DNA of 64,000 nucleotides, taken from Prorocentrum cordatum (Eukaryota; Sar; Dinophyceae; Prorocentrales; Prorocentraceae). Numbering within the stretch: position 1 is the stretch's first letter; the number at the start of each line of letters is the position of its first letter. Shown here piece after piece: positions 40,300-51,221 of this stretch. The position numbers and the translations under genes are program-made. The notes beneath the pieces are model-generated. The model had not been told where the DNA came from. It saw nothing but the letters and a program-made list of their open reading frames with translations, and made no database searches. The stretch is from positions 148,183 through 212,182 of the forward strand of contig CAUYUJ010016476.1 of the NCBI GenBank assembly GCA_963575745.1, in the 5' to 3' direction.

Positions 40300-42647
40300 A
40301 TGGAACCCAAGCGGCGCATGCGCCGTGAGGGGTCCATCGGGGCCTCGCGTCCGAGCTCTCCGACGGCGCGACGGCTCGGTGATGAGTTGGAGAGCCTTAG
40401 TGCGGACTGTGTTGGTGTCCCAGGTACCCCCCGCTCCGACGGACCCGAGGCGCGGCTAGCTGCTGAACTTCACCGCAGCGCTGCCCGCGGGGGGGCAGGA
40501 TAAGGAGTAGGAACAGGAAGGACAGAGTTCCACATGCCTACCTTCGATCCCCCATCTCCTCCTCAGTCGGGAGCAATCCCAACTGCGTCAGGCGAAAGCC
40601 TCACTGGTCCTGATACTCCAGGGCGCTTTCGCGCTAACCGCCGATGGACCTCAGGTGCTGGCACCCCCAGCCCTGCGACCGTTCCTGTTGCGGAGCACGT
40701 GGCCACCTTCGAGGAACTCAGTAGACCAGTGGCGGCACAGCCGCAGACGCAGTATCCCAAGGTATCATCGGATGAGACACCGCACACATGGTCCTAGCCG
40801 CAGCTCGTCCGCGCGCAACCGTCGTGTGGCCCCAGGCCCATACGGCGAGAGTAGGTCGAGCCCGCGTACAGCCTCTCAGAGGCCAAGCACTCCTCGCGAG
40901 AGGGGGCAGAGGGAAGCCAATGCTCCCCACCTCTCCATCTCAGACGACCAGCTGGCGGAAACGTCCGCCGCAGGTGAAATAGCTGAGCTCAGAGACCAGG
41001 TTGAAACCTTCGTGTCCAGGCAATACTCTGGACTACTGAAGAGCGTTCAGACGAACGCTGCCAATACTGCAGCCATACGCCAAGATCTTGACGGCGCCTT
41101 AGGGATCATTGATTCCAGGATCGCCGAAGATCGACGCATCATAGGTGAACTGCAGTACCAGGTTGATCGTGAGGTGTCACACTCAGGTGAACGAACGGCA
41201 ATGGTCGAAAACCTGTGCAACTACCATGCGCAGATGGAGCAACAGCTTGTGCTCGTACGCGACACAGGCGTTTCAGCAGTCAGGATCTTACACGATGAGA
41301 TCCACGACCAGCTCCGCAACCGACCAACACCAGCCGAGGCCACCGACCTTGGCGACGTTCAGTCTCATATCAATGATCTTCGATCCCACATAGACCACAC
41401 TACGGCGACGCTTCGCAACGAAGCACACACCAACTCGTCGAACCTGATCGACATGTTGCAGCGTACTGAGAGAGTCATCACTCAAAGGCTTGATGCGACC
41501 AACGCTGTCGTGCAGCCACTCGCTAACCGGATCTCTGAAATCGAGCAGCGTTTTCCTGGTGTACAGGACGCCCTGGCAGAGTTGCGTGTCGGACGAGCCC
41601 AGACTGGCCAGCTGGATTCTCCTCCCACGGTTTACGATTTCGCCCGCCTCACTGACAGGTTGCAGGAGGTTGAGAAGGCGGCGGACCACACGCAGTTGGA
41701 GCTCTCCCAGGTTCTTCGTGAGAGAGATACTGAGAAAGTACGTGTCGATGGGGTTCCTCGCACGTCTGGAAAGCGAGCTGGAGGCACAAGGCGCCCGTCT
41801 CCGAGCCTACGAGCAACGACTTGATCGGTACTCACAACGTTCTCGGGATTCTGATGAGTACACACGCCAAAAGGTGGCCCAAATACACGAAGACATGACG
41901 AGCTGGACGAATCAGCTGATCGACCACACCAACGACACCAGTCTCCACCTTCGACTTGCAACCGACCTGCACAGGCCGACGGCAGCGTCCGCCGAAGCAC
42001 CACAAGCTTCTGCAGGACAACAACGACGTACGTCACCAGGAGCAGCCTCCGCGGCAGCTTCTGCACAGACACGCCATGTGTCTCCTGTGCGCACAGAACC
42101 GACTATTGACGGTGTACCGATACCCTCGCAACCATTGTCTGCGGTTTCGGTCAATACTACTACTCCTATCACGGAGTCAGACACCGTCCGAGTCCCTGTC
42201 TTGCCTAAGATTACACAGCTGCTCGAGTGGCAGCAAAAGGTACGGAAAAACTTTGGCGCCGCCTCAGGGCGACCATCCAAAGCATATGCCTTCCTATGCG
42301 TGGCTGAACAGCCCGGGTGTACCTTCGAGGACTTCCAAGACAGTGGAGATTTTGAGAGCATCGATTGCAAACTCGCTACCGCTCTGAGCGACATCTTATC
42401 CTCAGACTTGCGCTACAAAACCAGGCTCATCGAAACCAGAGAGCACAAAACAGGACGCATGCTCAAAGGACGCCAGATATACTGGCACATCCTACAGTCC
42501 TACAAAGTGACAGAGGTTGATGACGACCTGCACGACTTCGAGCGCCTTGAAGAACTGAGGATGAGAGATGAAGATCGGCAACGTTTTATTACTGACTGGG
42601 ACGCTTTATTATTGGAGTGCCGAGAAGCACCCGATCCAAAGATCTAG
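40300..42647 (+). pseudogene. Retroelement Gag, coiled-coil and capsid-like region
   Basis: Likely starts at ATG 40,300 (MEPKRRMRREG). It is interrupted by a TAA (40,501) and frameshifts near 40,770 and 41,740. A long acidic/heptad region (about 40,970-41,830, for example IAELRDQVETF, VQSHINDLRSHIDHTT, FARLTDRLQEVEKAADHTQ) predicts an extended coiled coil. The Gag core follows (about 42,180-42,640) with WQQKVRKNFG, KAYAFLCVAEQPGCTFEDF and LKGRQIYWHIL, resembling copia-type Gag helices. It ends at a single in-frame TAG (42,645), after which the same frame continues. Role: particle assembly and RNA packaging, from family knowledge. Confidence 0.6.
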
Positions 42648-43460
42648 GAATCTCTGTTTCGTAGACAGATTCGAAGACATGCCAGGATGAAACAAGACAT
42701 GTACGAGTACCAGCGCATGAAGATCAGCGACCCGAATCGTACCTATGATTGGCTCCGACAGCGCGTCCTGGACGTACTGGAGCTCAAACAATTGGAGAAT
42801 AATCAAAATAAGTTACGGTACGAACATGAGACACGTTCTCAAGTCAATGTGTGCGCTGCCTGGAAGAAAGGCAATTGTCGCAATGGTGAACGGTGCAAGG
42901 CTTTGCATACATATTCCAGGGATTGGAAGAACAACAAATCTTCCAGAGCATCGACAGCTGGTGGCAACTCCCGCCGCAGCGTGTCAACTCCTGCGGATCA
43001 CAAGAAGCCAGCATCGGAAGCATTTTGCTTCGAGTTCGCCAAGCGCAACACATGCACCAGAGGCGACAAGTGCAACTTTCCACAGGTTGCACAGTGCAAA
43101 GACTTCGCACAGAACAAGTGCCCCAAGGGCGACAAATGCAACTACGCACATCTCACACCTGGTGCGAAGACTCCCGAACGAAGCCCGAGTCGACCACGGA
43201 CCTCCACTCAGGATAGTCGTGGCCGATCACCATCCCGCGGATCAGGAAGCCAACGTTCTTCACAACGCGGGGGGTTCCGCTACGCAAGCGACTCACGCCC
43301 TGGACGTGACAACCGACGCCAATACGACCGATCTCGTTCAACATCCAGGAGGTCTCTAGACTCGCAGTCAATCGAGAAGTCGATACGACAGGTCTTCGAG
43401 ATCTACCTCCCGAGGACGAGACAACCGTGGCGGCGGACGCGGCAGCCCACGCGGCCGTGA
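42648..43460 (+). pseudogene. Retroelement Gag, CCCH zinc-finger and RS-rich nucleocapsid region
   Basis: Continues the Gag frame after the TAG. It has two well-formed C-x7-C-x5-C-x3-H fingers (CAAWKKGNCRNGERCKALH and CKDFAQNKCPKGDKCNYAH). A third, CFEFAKRNTCTRGDKCNF, lacks its His. A basic Ser/Arg-rich tail follows, suited to RNA binding. CCCH fingers replace the usual CCHC knuckle. From about 43,357 the RS-rich sequence continues in the +1 frame, which is open from 43,360 into pol, so about 100 bp overlap in two frames. This could be a Gag-Pol frameshift site or a simple indel. Confidence 0.7.
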
Positions 43461-45768
43461 TAAATCATATGGTAGTGACAAAGGACGTGGCAGACGTTCC
43501 CCGAGCCGTGGTTCGTCCCGTGGTTCTCCCCACGCCAGAGCACGTTCTCCTGCCAACTATCGACGTTCACGCCGTTCCGACCGCAGTTACGTCATTCGTG
43601 ACAAGACCCTCATGGCCAACACTAAGGTCACTACGACATCTACCAAAACACGCCGTCGGATACGCTTCGACACACGCAATGTGGAATACTACCTACATAC
43701 CGTATCTGGCAGGGCCAGATTGGACAAGTGGAAGGAGATGCCGAACGAGGGTGACATTGTCAATGTACCAGACCCGCTACCACAACGATGGTGGGATCAA
43801 AGTGCAGACGCTCTACGAGAATGTCAAAAAGAGGCACAGCTATGGTACAAAGATCTATATGACTACCGACACAACAAGGAGTCGGTGGTCGCACCAACTG
43901 CGACCCGAGAATACGATGACGCTGTCAAGCAGTCATCAAAGACAGCCCAGGCGAAGACGACGACGATGCAAGTCGACCCACCACGCTCGACCGCTGCATT
44001 GACACGATCTTGGGTTCTCGACAGTGGTTCTGCGCATCATTTTCAGGGTAAGCACGAACTGACGCAGACCGAATCGGATCGCATATATATTCGCGAAGAG
44101 CATCTTCTGGAAACCGCCAATGGTGATCGTACTGCCAACGAGCACTACGACATACGGCTACCCGAGGTTGGCTTACATAGTTCAGCCCTTGCCTTGCCAG
44201 ACTGTCCATCTTTATTATCAATTGGGAAATTGATCGAGGTTGATGGCTTTCGGCAGCTTTGGGATCCTGAGCTGGGCTACTTGCTTCAGGATCCGGGGGG
44301 CCAATGGTATAAGATTCCAGTCAACAATAGAGCTCCAGAATTACGACTCGACGACCTGACACTGATACCACCACCACGTCTATGCACTTCGTCAGCACCC
44401 CGACGTCGTCAGCGCAAGCGTTCGTCCGCCCGCTGCAACGACATTTGTTGGTGCTGCAAAACTACAGAGCAGTCAACGATTGCAGATGAGCTACGGCCCC
44501 ACATAGGAACCTGCCCCAAGAGACCACATGTCGGAGAGGGAGGAGGAGCACGGACCGCAACGGTCGAACAACTTCCCGACACAAATAACGCCGAGCCTAA
44601 CGTGGACACACCCACCGACTCGACTACGTCTCAGACGCAGTGTTCCCCTCTAACATGCGGGGGGCTAGCAGATACAGCTCAAGCAGATGCCGACATTCCG
44701 ACGGAGACACTTGCACTAGTGCACCACGACACTGATCGTGTTCTTCCAAGCAGACAGAAGAAACCGATTGACCCGATGCATTACATGACCCACAGTCCAA
44801 AACACCCTGACTGTGAAATTTGTTCTCGCACGATGGCGCAGAATGCTCCGTGTCGACGACAGCGCAAACCACATCCACCGGCAGACCCCACCGACGAGGA
44901 TACAGCCTACGAAGCTTTTGTCCCGAAGAAGTTTGGGGAAGCTTTAACTGCCGACCGCGTCGTCCTGGCCAAAGACGATGCCGCAGACAAGCGCGGCGAC
45001 AAGTATGCACTTGTTGTCCTGGATAGATACACCGGCATCTTCATGGCCTACCCAGCACTACACAAAGACGCAGCTACCACAAAGGCATCCTTTCAACAGT
45101 TCATCGCCGCGAACGATGAGGTGAAGCATATCTATACAGACAACTCTGGAGAGCTTCAGAAGGCTTGCCGCCAACTGGGATGGAGACACGACACGAGTAC
45201 GCCGCATCGTCCGCAAACGAATGGATTGATCGAGCGCATCGTCAAGATTGTCATTCTCGGTACGAGAGCTGTGTTACATATGTCTGGTCTGGGACATGAA
45301 TGGTGGAAAGAGGCCATGCAAGCCTTTTGCTGTGGACATAATTTTGTGCATACATCCACGGGCGTTGCTGCCCTCAGCGAGGGGCATGTCGATAAGACAG
45401 CTCATGAAATGCGTTTTGGTGAAAGTTTTCCCGGGCACTGCATTCCATTCGGTGCTCGGATCTTCTGGAAATGCCTCAACCCCGAGATTAATAACGAGAC
45501 TGCAAAGTTCAAAGAAAATGCTCGGGAAGGGTTATTCATGGGTTACAATTTACACTCTGGTGGACGATGGTCAGGTGACTGTCTTGTCTTGGACACGGCT
45601 ACATACGCCAAGAGACCCGACGGGGAAATGTGTCACGTGCACAGAGTCAAAGACATCATCAGCCCTGATGGCAATTTCACCTACCCAGTGAAGGAAGGTA
45701 AGGTACCCTGCGACACCACAACCCTGAGGCACACGATGAGGTCAAGGCATCTACTTCTCGCCCCTTAG
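43360..45768 (+). CDS. Retroelement Pol part 1: protease and integrase
   Basis: Open for about 800 codons (first ATG at 43,612). The aspartic protease is marked by WVLDSGSAHHF (about 44,010). A GAG-pre-integrase region follows, with the HHCC zinc site as HYMTHSPKHPDCEIC (about 44,780-44,825). The integrase core triad is Asp in LTADRVVLAKDD (about 44,945), Asp in IYTDNSGE (about 45,133), and Glu in NGLIER (about 45,220). The tail has the IPFGARIFWK and MGYNLHSGGRW blocks common in copia integrases. The cleaved products would mature the polyprotein and insert cDNA. The frame is lost near 45,735 and coding moves to the -1 frame. Confidence 0.85.
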   Translation, partial: TRSQSRSRYDRSSRSTSRGRDNRGGGRGSPRGRDKSYGSDKGRGRRSPSRGSSRGSPHARARSPANYRRSRRSDRSYVIRDKTLMANTKVTTTSTKTRRRIRFDTRNVEYYLHTVSGRARLDKWKEMPNEGDIVNVPDPLPQRWWDQSADALRECQKEAQLWYKDLYDYRHNKESVVAPTATREYDDAVKQSSKTAQAKTTTMQVDPPRSTAALTRSWVLDSGSAHHFQGKHELTQTESDRIYIREEHLLETANGDRTANEHYDIRLPEVGLHSSALALPDCPSLLSIGKLIEVDGFRQLWDPELGYLLQDPGGQWYKIPVNNRAPELRLDDLTLIPPPRLCTSSAPRRRQRKRSSARCNDICWCCKTTEQSTIADELRPHIGTCPKRPHVGEGGGARTATVEQLPDTNNAEPNVDTPTDSTTSQTQCSPLTCGGLADTAQADADIPTETLALVHHDTDRVLPSRQKKPIDPMHYMTHSPKHPDCEICSRTMAQNAPCRRQRKPHPPADPTDEDTAYEAFVPKKFGEALTADRVVLAKDDAADKRGDKYALVVLDRYTGIFMAYPALHKDAATTKASFQQFIAANDEVKHIYTDNSGELQKACRQLGWRHDTSTPHRPQTNGLIERIVKIVILGTRAVLHMSGLGHEWWKEAMQAFCCGHNFVHTSTGVAALSEGHVDKTAHEMRFGESFPGHCIPFGARIFWKCLNPEINNETAKFKENAREGLFMGYNLHSGGRWSGDCLVLDTATYAKRPDGEMCHVHRVKDIISPDGNFTYPVKEGKVPCDTTTLRHTMRSRHLLLAP

Positions 45769-46370
45769 GCGACAAACCAATGCCCGATCCTCCACTTTCC
45801 TACCCTAAAGAATGGGATGACCCGTCTATGATGACAGCGGAAGACAACGCCGCTGATATCTACGCATCGGCCTCTGAAGTTGCTGCACCAGCGCCAGAGC
45901 CCGACTACTGGGAACAGCGCGGATATTGCGTCATCAGACATATACGTACTCCACGCAAGAAATTGTTCATCCCGACGAACGACGTCATGAACATACCTGT
46001 ACCTGTTGATCAACTTGACGTGACACGAGATTTCAAGACGACTTCTATTTTTGAAAGAGAAAGTGACTTTCGCGATGTTTGGGACGGTGTCAGCGCCAAC
46101 GACCACAGGGAGTTGACCGAGCCATGGACCGGCCTGGTTCGATTCTATGAGCTTCCAAAGATAACGCCAGATGGCAAAATGGTGGTCCGTGGCCGCGAGA
46201 CACGTGTACAGACTACTACGCGTCCTGATCACATTCTTCCAGAGCATTGGAAAACCTTCTATCTCGTGGACAACAGAAGAAATAAATCGAGTACGCCGAA
46301 GACGTATAACGAGCTCGTGAGATTCGTGACCGAGCTGCACTTCGAGTGTGGACAAGACAGGACAAACAGG
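45720..46370 (+). pseudogene. Retroelement Pol spacer between integrase and RT
   Basis: An open frame of about 200 codons (ATG at 45,780) following an indel. No catalytic motif is visible. WEQRGYCVIRHIRTPRKKLFIP, ADGK-type and LPEHWKTFYLVDN segments look like the spacer that copia elements have between integrase and RT. Around 46,360 the frame changes again, to the one that carries RT. Confidence 0.5.
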
Positions 46371-49126
46371 TCAACAATTTCTGTGCCACTGCAGCCGGCG
46401 GGCCCACGTGGAATACTGTGGAACGAAGGATTACGTACGACACTGACAACGGCGCGGTCATCCGTGACGAAAACGTCAAGGGCGTGACGAACAAAGAGAT
46501 ACTGTATGCCAAACTACCTGGTGGGCCACGTGACATTACTACGGTACTGTAGTACCGCCAAACCCCACAACAGCACGCTGGAGAAGAACGTGCTTTGATA
46601 CTTGTGGATAGCGAGGGGACCGACTTTGGGACCATGAACCCGCTTATACGCCAGTTCACACAGTCGGCAGCAATGCCCACTATGCCACGTGAGACGACCT
46701 ACACACCGGCACACAAAGACAAAATCCCCGATTCCTCATGGGCACGCCCGGCCCTAGTTACCAGAAGCCTGAGTAAGAAAGAAGTTGCCGCATAACCACG
46801 TGCACAGGAAGCCCTACGAAAAGAATACGAGAGATAGGAAAATAAACAAACGTGGATGTTGGAGACTGTTGCAGAAAAAGCTGATTTTGAGTCACAGGCT
46901 ATTCGCACTGGGACGAAAGTTCATTTCTTCAATGTCCTGGAGCTATCTTCAGTCAAACACGAAGAACTTCCACCTGATCTACGTAAATTTAAGGGCAGAG
47001 TGGTGGTTCAGGGCAATACAGGCAAAGATGAAACTGGTTTGGCCGCCATATTCGCCGACGCAGCTTCCAGTGCTTCGCATATTGAGGCTTCCAAACTTTG
47101 CGATGCTACCGCATTATTGCCACAATGTGCAGGCGAACGAAGTGATGCACCTGGAGCCTACACTCAGGCATTACTATATGGCGACGGACGAATCGATCCA
47201 GTCGATTCTTGGATTACCATACCCAAATGGCGCCAACCGGCATCCTGGTCAACATACAAAAATCCAGTGTGCCGATTACGATTGGCACTATACGGACACC
47301 CTCTTGCAGGGGTCTTTTGGGAACGCAAGTGTCGCACATGCTTGGGAAGCGTTGGTTTCGAGCCTATTCCAGGATGGGAATGCGTATGGAGACACAACAA
47401 ACTGGGACTGATACTTTCAGTATATGTGGACGACTTCAAATTAGCCGGACCAGCTAACAATCTACAAGATGGCTGGGATTATATCCGCAAAAGCGGTATT
47501 GACTTGGATCCACCTGCTCCATACTCGCAATATCTTGGCTGTGGACAACAGGCATATGATGTACCGCAGAACATCTTCGACAAAAGAATGTCTACCATAC
47601 GACCTATGTTGCCCGTACACAGTGAAACTGATTACAATACAGCCAAACAAGTCCGTGGAATTCGACATGATATGCTTGGTTTTACTGATCAGTGCATTGA
47701 GCGGTACCTGGAATGCGCTTCCAAGCGCGCCCAGGGACCCGGGTCACGTCGGAAACGGTCCGACTCGCCGAGGACTTCGCGATCCAAATCGCCTGCATCC
47801 TCCGGGTCAGTCGCCAGGCCTACTAGCGTTCTCAACGCACGGCCACGATCATCCAGCCCAGCAAGATCGGTCGATACACCATCTACTACAACAGAATCCA
47901 TACCAGTCACATACGATGACCTACCTGACGCTGAAACCCCTGGCATCGAGGACACCTCCTTCACCGACTCCGATTACTCCGATGAGGGCATCCTTGGCCA
48001 GGACGCGGCGAGTGTACTGATGAAGATTCTCTACCTGGCACGTTGCTGTCGTTTCGATCTTCTACATCCAGTATGTATGCTAGCCAGAGAAAGTACCAAA
48101 TGGAATACCACGTGTGATAAACGTCTACATCGATTGATATGCTACATCAAAACGACGCGTACGCATTGTTTACACGGATGGATAGGTGATTCGCCAGACG
48201 AATTATCCATCATGCTCTTCACTGACGCCTCGTTCGCCGATTGCATTACATCATCCAAGTCCACTACCGGCGTCTTCGCCGCGCTTGTTGGACTTAATAC
48301 GTTCTTCCCGGTCAACGCTGTGTGTAAGAAACAAGCGGTTGCATCGCATTCATCTACAGAATCCGAGATCGTTGCTCTTGACACAGCACTACGACTGGAA
48401 GGACTACCACTACTCTCATTCTGGGAAGCCGTGGTGGGAGTTGCCAAAACATGCAAAGAGAAGAATACGTGCATGGGCTGCCAGGGACGCGCCGACACAG
48501 CGACGTGTCCGACATTGGCCGCCAAAAAGAGGCGCAAGCCATCACCTCGCAAGGCACCCCCCACAAGGGGATCTTCTCCTAGCCGTAGGCAACTACCGCT
48601 AAAGACGGAGTTACCTACGCTTCCAAAGAGGCGTACGATATCCCATGAGGGTACCGTGTTGCACGTGGATCCAGAACCAGCTCAGGAGATCAGTTCTCCC
48701 AAAGTGCGTCTTATCGTTCTCGAGGATAACCAGGCCGTGATCAACATTGCCCAAAAGGGACGTACACCAGCACTTCGTCATCTTCATCGTACTCACCGTA
48801 TTAACCTGGATTGGATATGCGAGACATGCCAACTCGAACATATCGAGCTCAAATATGTAGGTACAAAAGAGCAGATTGCAGATATGATGACCAAACATTT
48901 CGTGCCAACGAAAGCAGACCTCTGGAGGGACCTCTTGGAACACTCGCTCATCTTTCCCGTTGCTCCGGTACAATGTCCTCCAAAGAAACCATGGAAACCA
49001 CTGAAAGGGCCTCGGAGGCCCGACGGTTTACCTCATGTTGCAGAACCTCCAAAACTGGATGGATGTCCGGAAGTATGCAAAATATTATTTACAGAAAACG
49101 AAAGATGGGGCGAGGTAGGATCATAA
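46346..49126 (+). pseudogene. Retroelement Pol part 2: reverse transcriptase and RNase H
   Basis: One frame with three in-frame stops (TAG 46,550, TAA 46,793, TAG 46,835) ahead of a 756-codon open stretch from ATG 46,856. The RT blocks include KFKGRVVVQGN, ERSDAPGAYTQALL with the first catalytic Asp, LYGHPLAGVFWE, and SVYVDDF (about 47,418) with the YVDD box. A long spacer (47,700-47,990) is Ser/Arg/Pro-rich. RNase H shows Asp in LFTDASFAD (about 48,217), Glu in SSTESEIVALD (about 48,350) and Asp in EDNQAVINIAQKG (about 48,722), with a late H/D region (ADMMTKHF). The catalytic core is intact despite the upstream stops. Confidence 0.85.
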
Positions 49127-51221
49127 TGTGGAATGCAGTGCGTTGGACAAGCCAATCACGAGGGCATCTGTGCATGTATGTACCACATTGGTGTACCCGC
49201 CGCAACTACCGGTTCGCGCGCGCCTCGTTCGAGAGCCCGTTCCCCGCACGGTCGACAGCCCCGCCATTTTCCCTCACCTCCACAGGATACAGAGAGGTCT
49301 AGGACACTCATTGCGCGTTCATGCCGCAGCAATTTTACGACTCGAGCTACAAAGCTTACAGGCATCCTGTTCGCCGTGTGCGAGGCGCAAATAAGTGAGA
49401 TCGGTTCTAATCCCGATACCCCCATCCACGAGATGGATCAGGCACAGCCGCTCCACCTCATCGGCTGGCCCATCGGCTGCGATGCCGAGTGCGACCCGAA
49501 CGCCAAGGACGACGACCGCGTGGGCTTCACGTACCACGCTCAAACTGGTCGTCCTCGTGATCCTGATGATGGATATATATATATACATACATCAACGGCG
49601 CGCTGATCGCAGCGCAGATTTTGATCTCCGCGTACCCGACGAATCCACTATTCGAGAAATTGCCCGCTCTGCGTCCGCCGACGTCAAGAGTTGGATCAGC
49701 GAAACTGGTGGATCAGTCGGCGGCGACGCCAACTGCGAGTACAGCACGTTTACGGCTACACCATGGCTGTCTTTCATGAGGGTTATGTCCATGGTTACCA
49801 GCCTCTTCACTCGTAACTCGTCTGTACAAGAAAGTGTTCGTGGTTTACATGATCATTTGAACACAGTGATCCCAGGAGCGCACCGCAAGTGCCCGCCAAT
49901 GGACCTCACGACGGTGATATTGAAGACGGAGTGGATGATGATTCACAACGATTGGTCCAAAATTGGCAGTGCAGTACTGGGACAATATGCCGAGGACAGC
50001 GTTCAGGATACAAAACACTACTATGGAACTGGTCTTTGTGCACCTTCTGATGTATACAGCAATGGATTGACAACCCCAAGCTATGCTCCTAAACTGGATC
50101 GTGCAACGATCAAGTTACCCACACGCCCACCTGGCTTAGCCAGGACATCAGATACTGCGGGACACATCGGCCACGTTGTTGAAGATAATGTGGTCACCGA
50201 AATGCGAGCATTTTCCGACATTAACCAGACAAGCAAATCCCGCCGCAAGCTCAGCACATGGCTGACTGCACGCGGAGGCTTCGGAGGTATCGGATCATAC
50301 TCCGAGACGGTGGCAACGCCATCCGATCACCCAGACGGCTGGCAGGCAATACCACAGAACGACGAGACTATGACAAGTACTTATCGTTGGCAACCATACA
50401 ACGAGGGCTCCGTCTTCATTGGCGAGACTCCTTCTGAGGTTGACCCTGGTCTTATTCCTGGTCCTGATATTGACCCACTCGAGCTTGAACAAGCAAAGTA
50501 CAGCGCGTTTTGTGGTGGTCGGTTGGTTTCTACTCTTCTTTCAGATAACGGGTGGTATTCACTCGTACAAGAAGATCTGGGACTTCTTTTGCATCATGCC
50601 TTCGGTCCATCAGGGCGCGCATACAAATGGACCAACTTGTACACCGATTCAACATGGATTTTGCAGCCCAAGACAGGGTCCAAGGGTGCAAAGCACAAGA
50701 AGTACCCAAGTCACGGCACTGACGACCTCAACAGTCCACGGAAGCGAGACCATCTCGCCAAAGTACCAAACGTTGCACTTGTACCGCTATTTATGCCGTG
50801 CCTCAACCGCGCGGAATGCATGGGCGGCGCTGCTCTCGAGCACTTGTCGACCATCATCCGCGACGACATCATGATGTGGGCATTCTCCTTTGGCAATTAC
50901 AAAGAATGGTTCAAACAGAATGACACGCCGATCGGCCAAGATTGCATTCAATTGCCAGAGGCTGGTGGGGACACCCGCTATGGTTTGGCAGAACTCCGTG
51001 AACAGCGTACGCAGACACAGGAGAGCCGTACCACAGCTATTCTCAACAACCAGTTTGAGTCCACCCTCGAGCAGCGCAACATGATCAAGATGATCCGCGA
51101 GGCCAGAGGCCTCATGTTCTACAGCGACAACGCCTCTATCAAAAAGTGGCGTGAATTAAACGAGGTCATCTGGAATTATTGGGCCAATGATTTTCCTGCA
51201 TATGTGAAACAAAGACACTAG
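49127..51221 (+). CDS. Post-pol polyprotein region 1, unknown function
   Basis: Directly follows the pol stop (TAA 49,124). An ATG at 49,133 begins MQCVGQANHEGICACMYHIG, a short Cys/His-containing stretch, then an R/S/P-rich segment. The frame shifts at a TA microsatellite (about 49,572-49,590), and a 600-codon open frame follows to a TAG at 51,219. I recognise no domain in most of it. Visible segments include WLSFMRVMSMVTSLFTRN, a G-rich ARGGFGGIGSYSETV, and a C-terminal MFYSDNASIKKWRELNEVIW. It is not Env-like: I see no signal peptide or transmembrane anchor. Codon use is even and typical of the pol region, consistent with real coding sequence. Confidence 0.55.

Noticed and set aside
49395-49400. 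Independent start of the 608-codon post-pol frame at 49,395
   Set aside because: The first codon is a GTG just after a TAA. The upstream frame joins it through a TA-run indel near 49,580, so this is not a real start.
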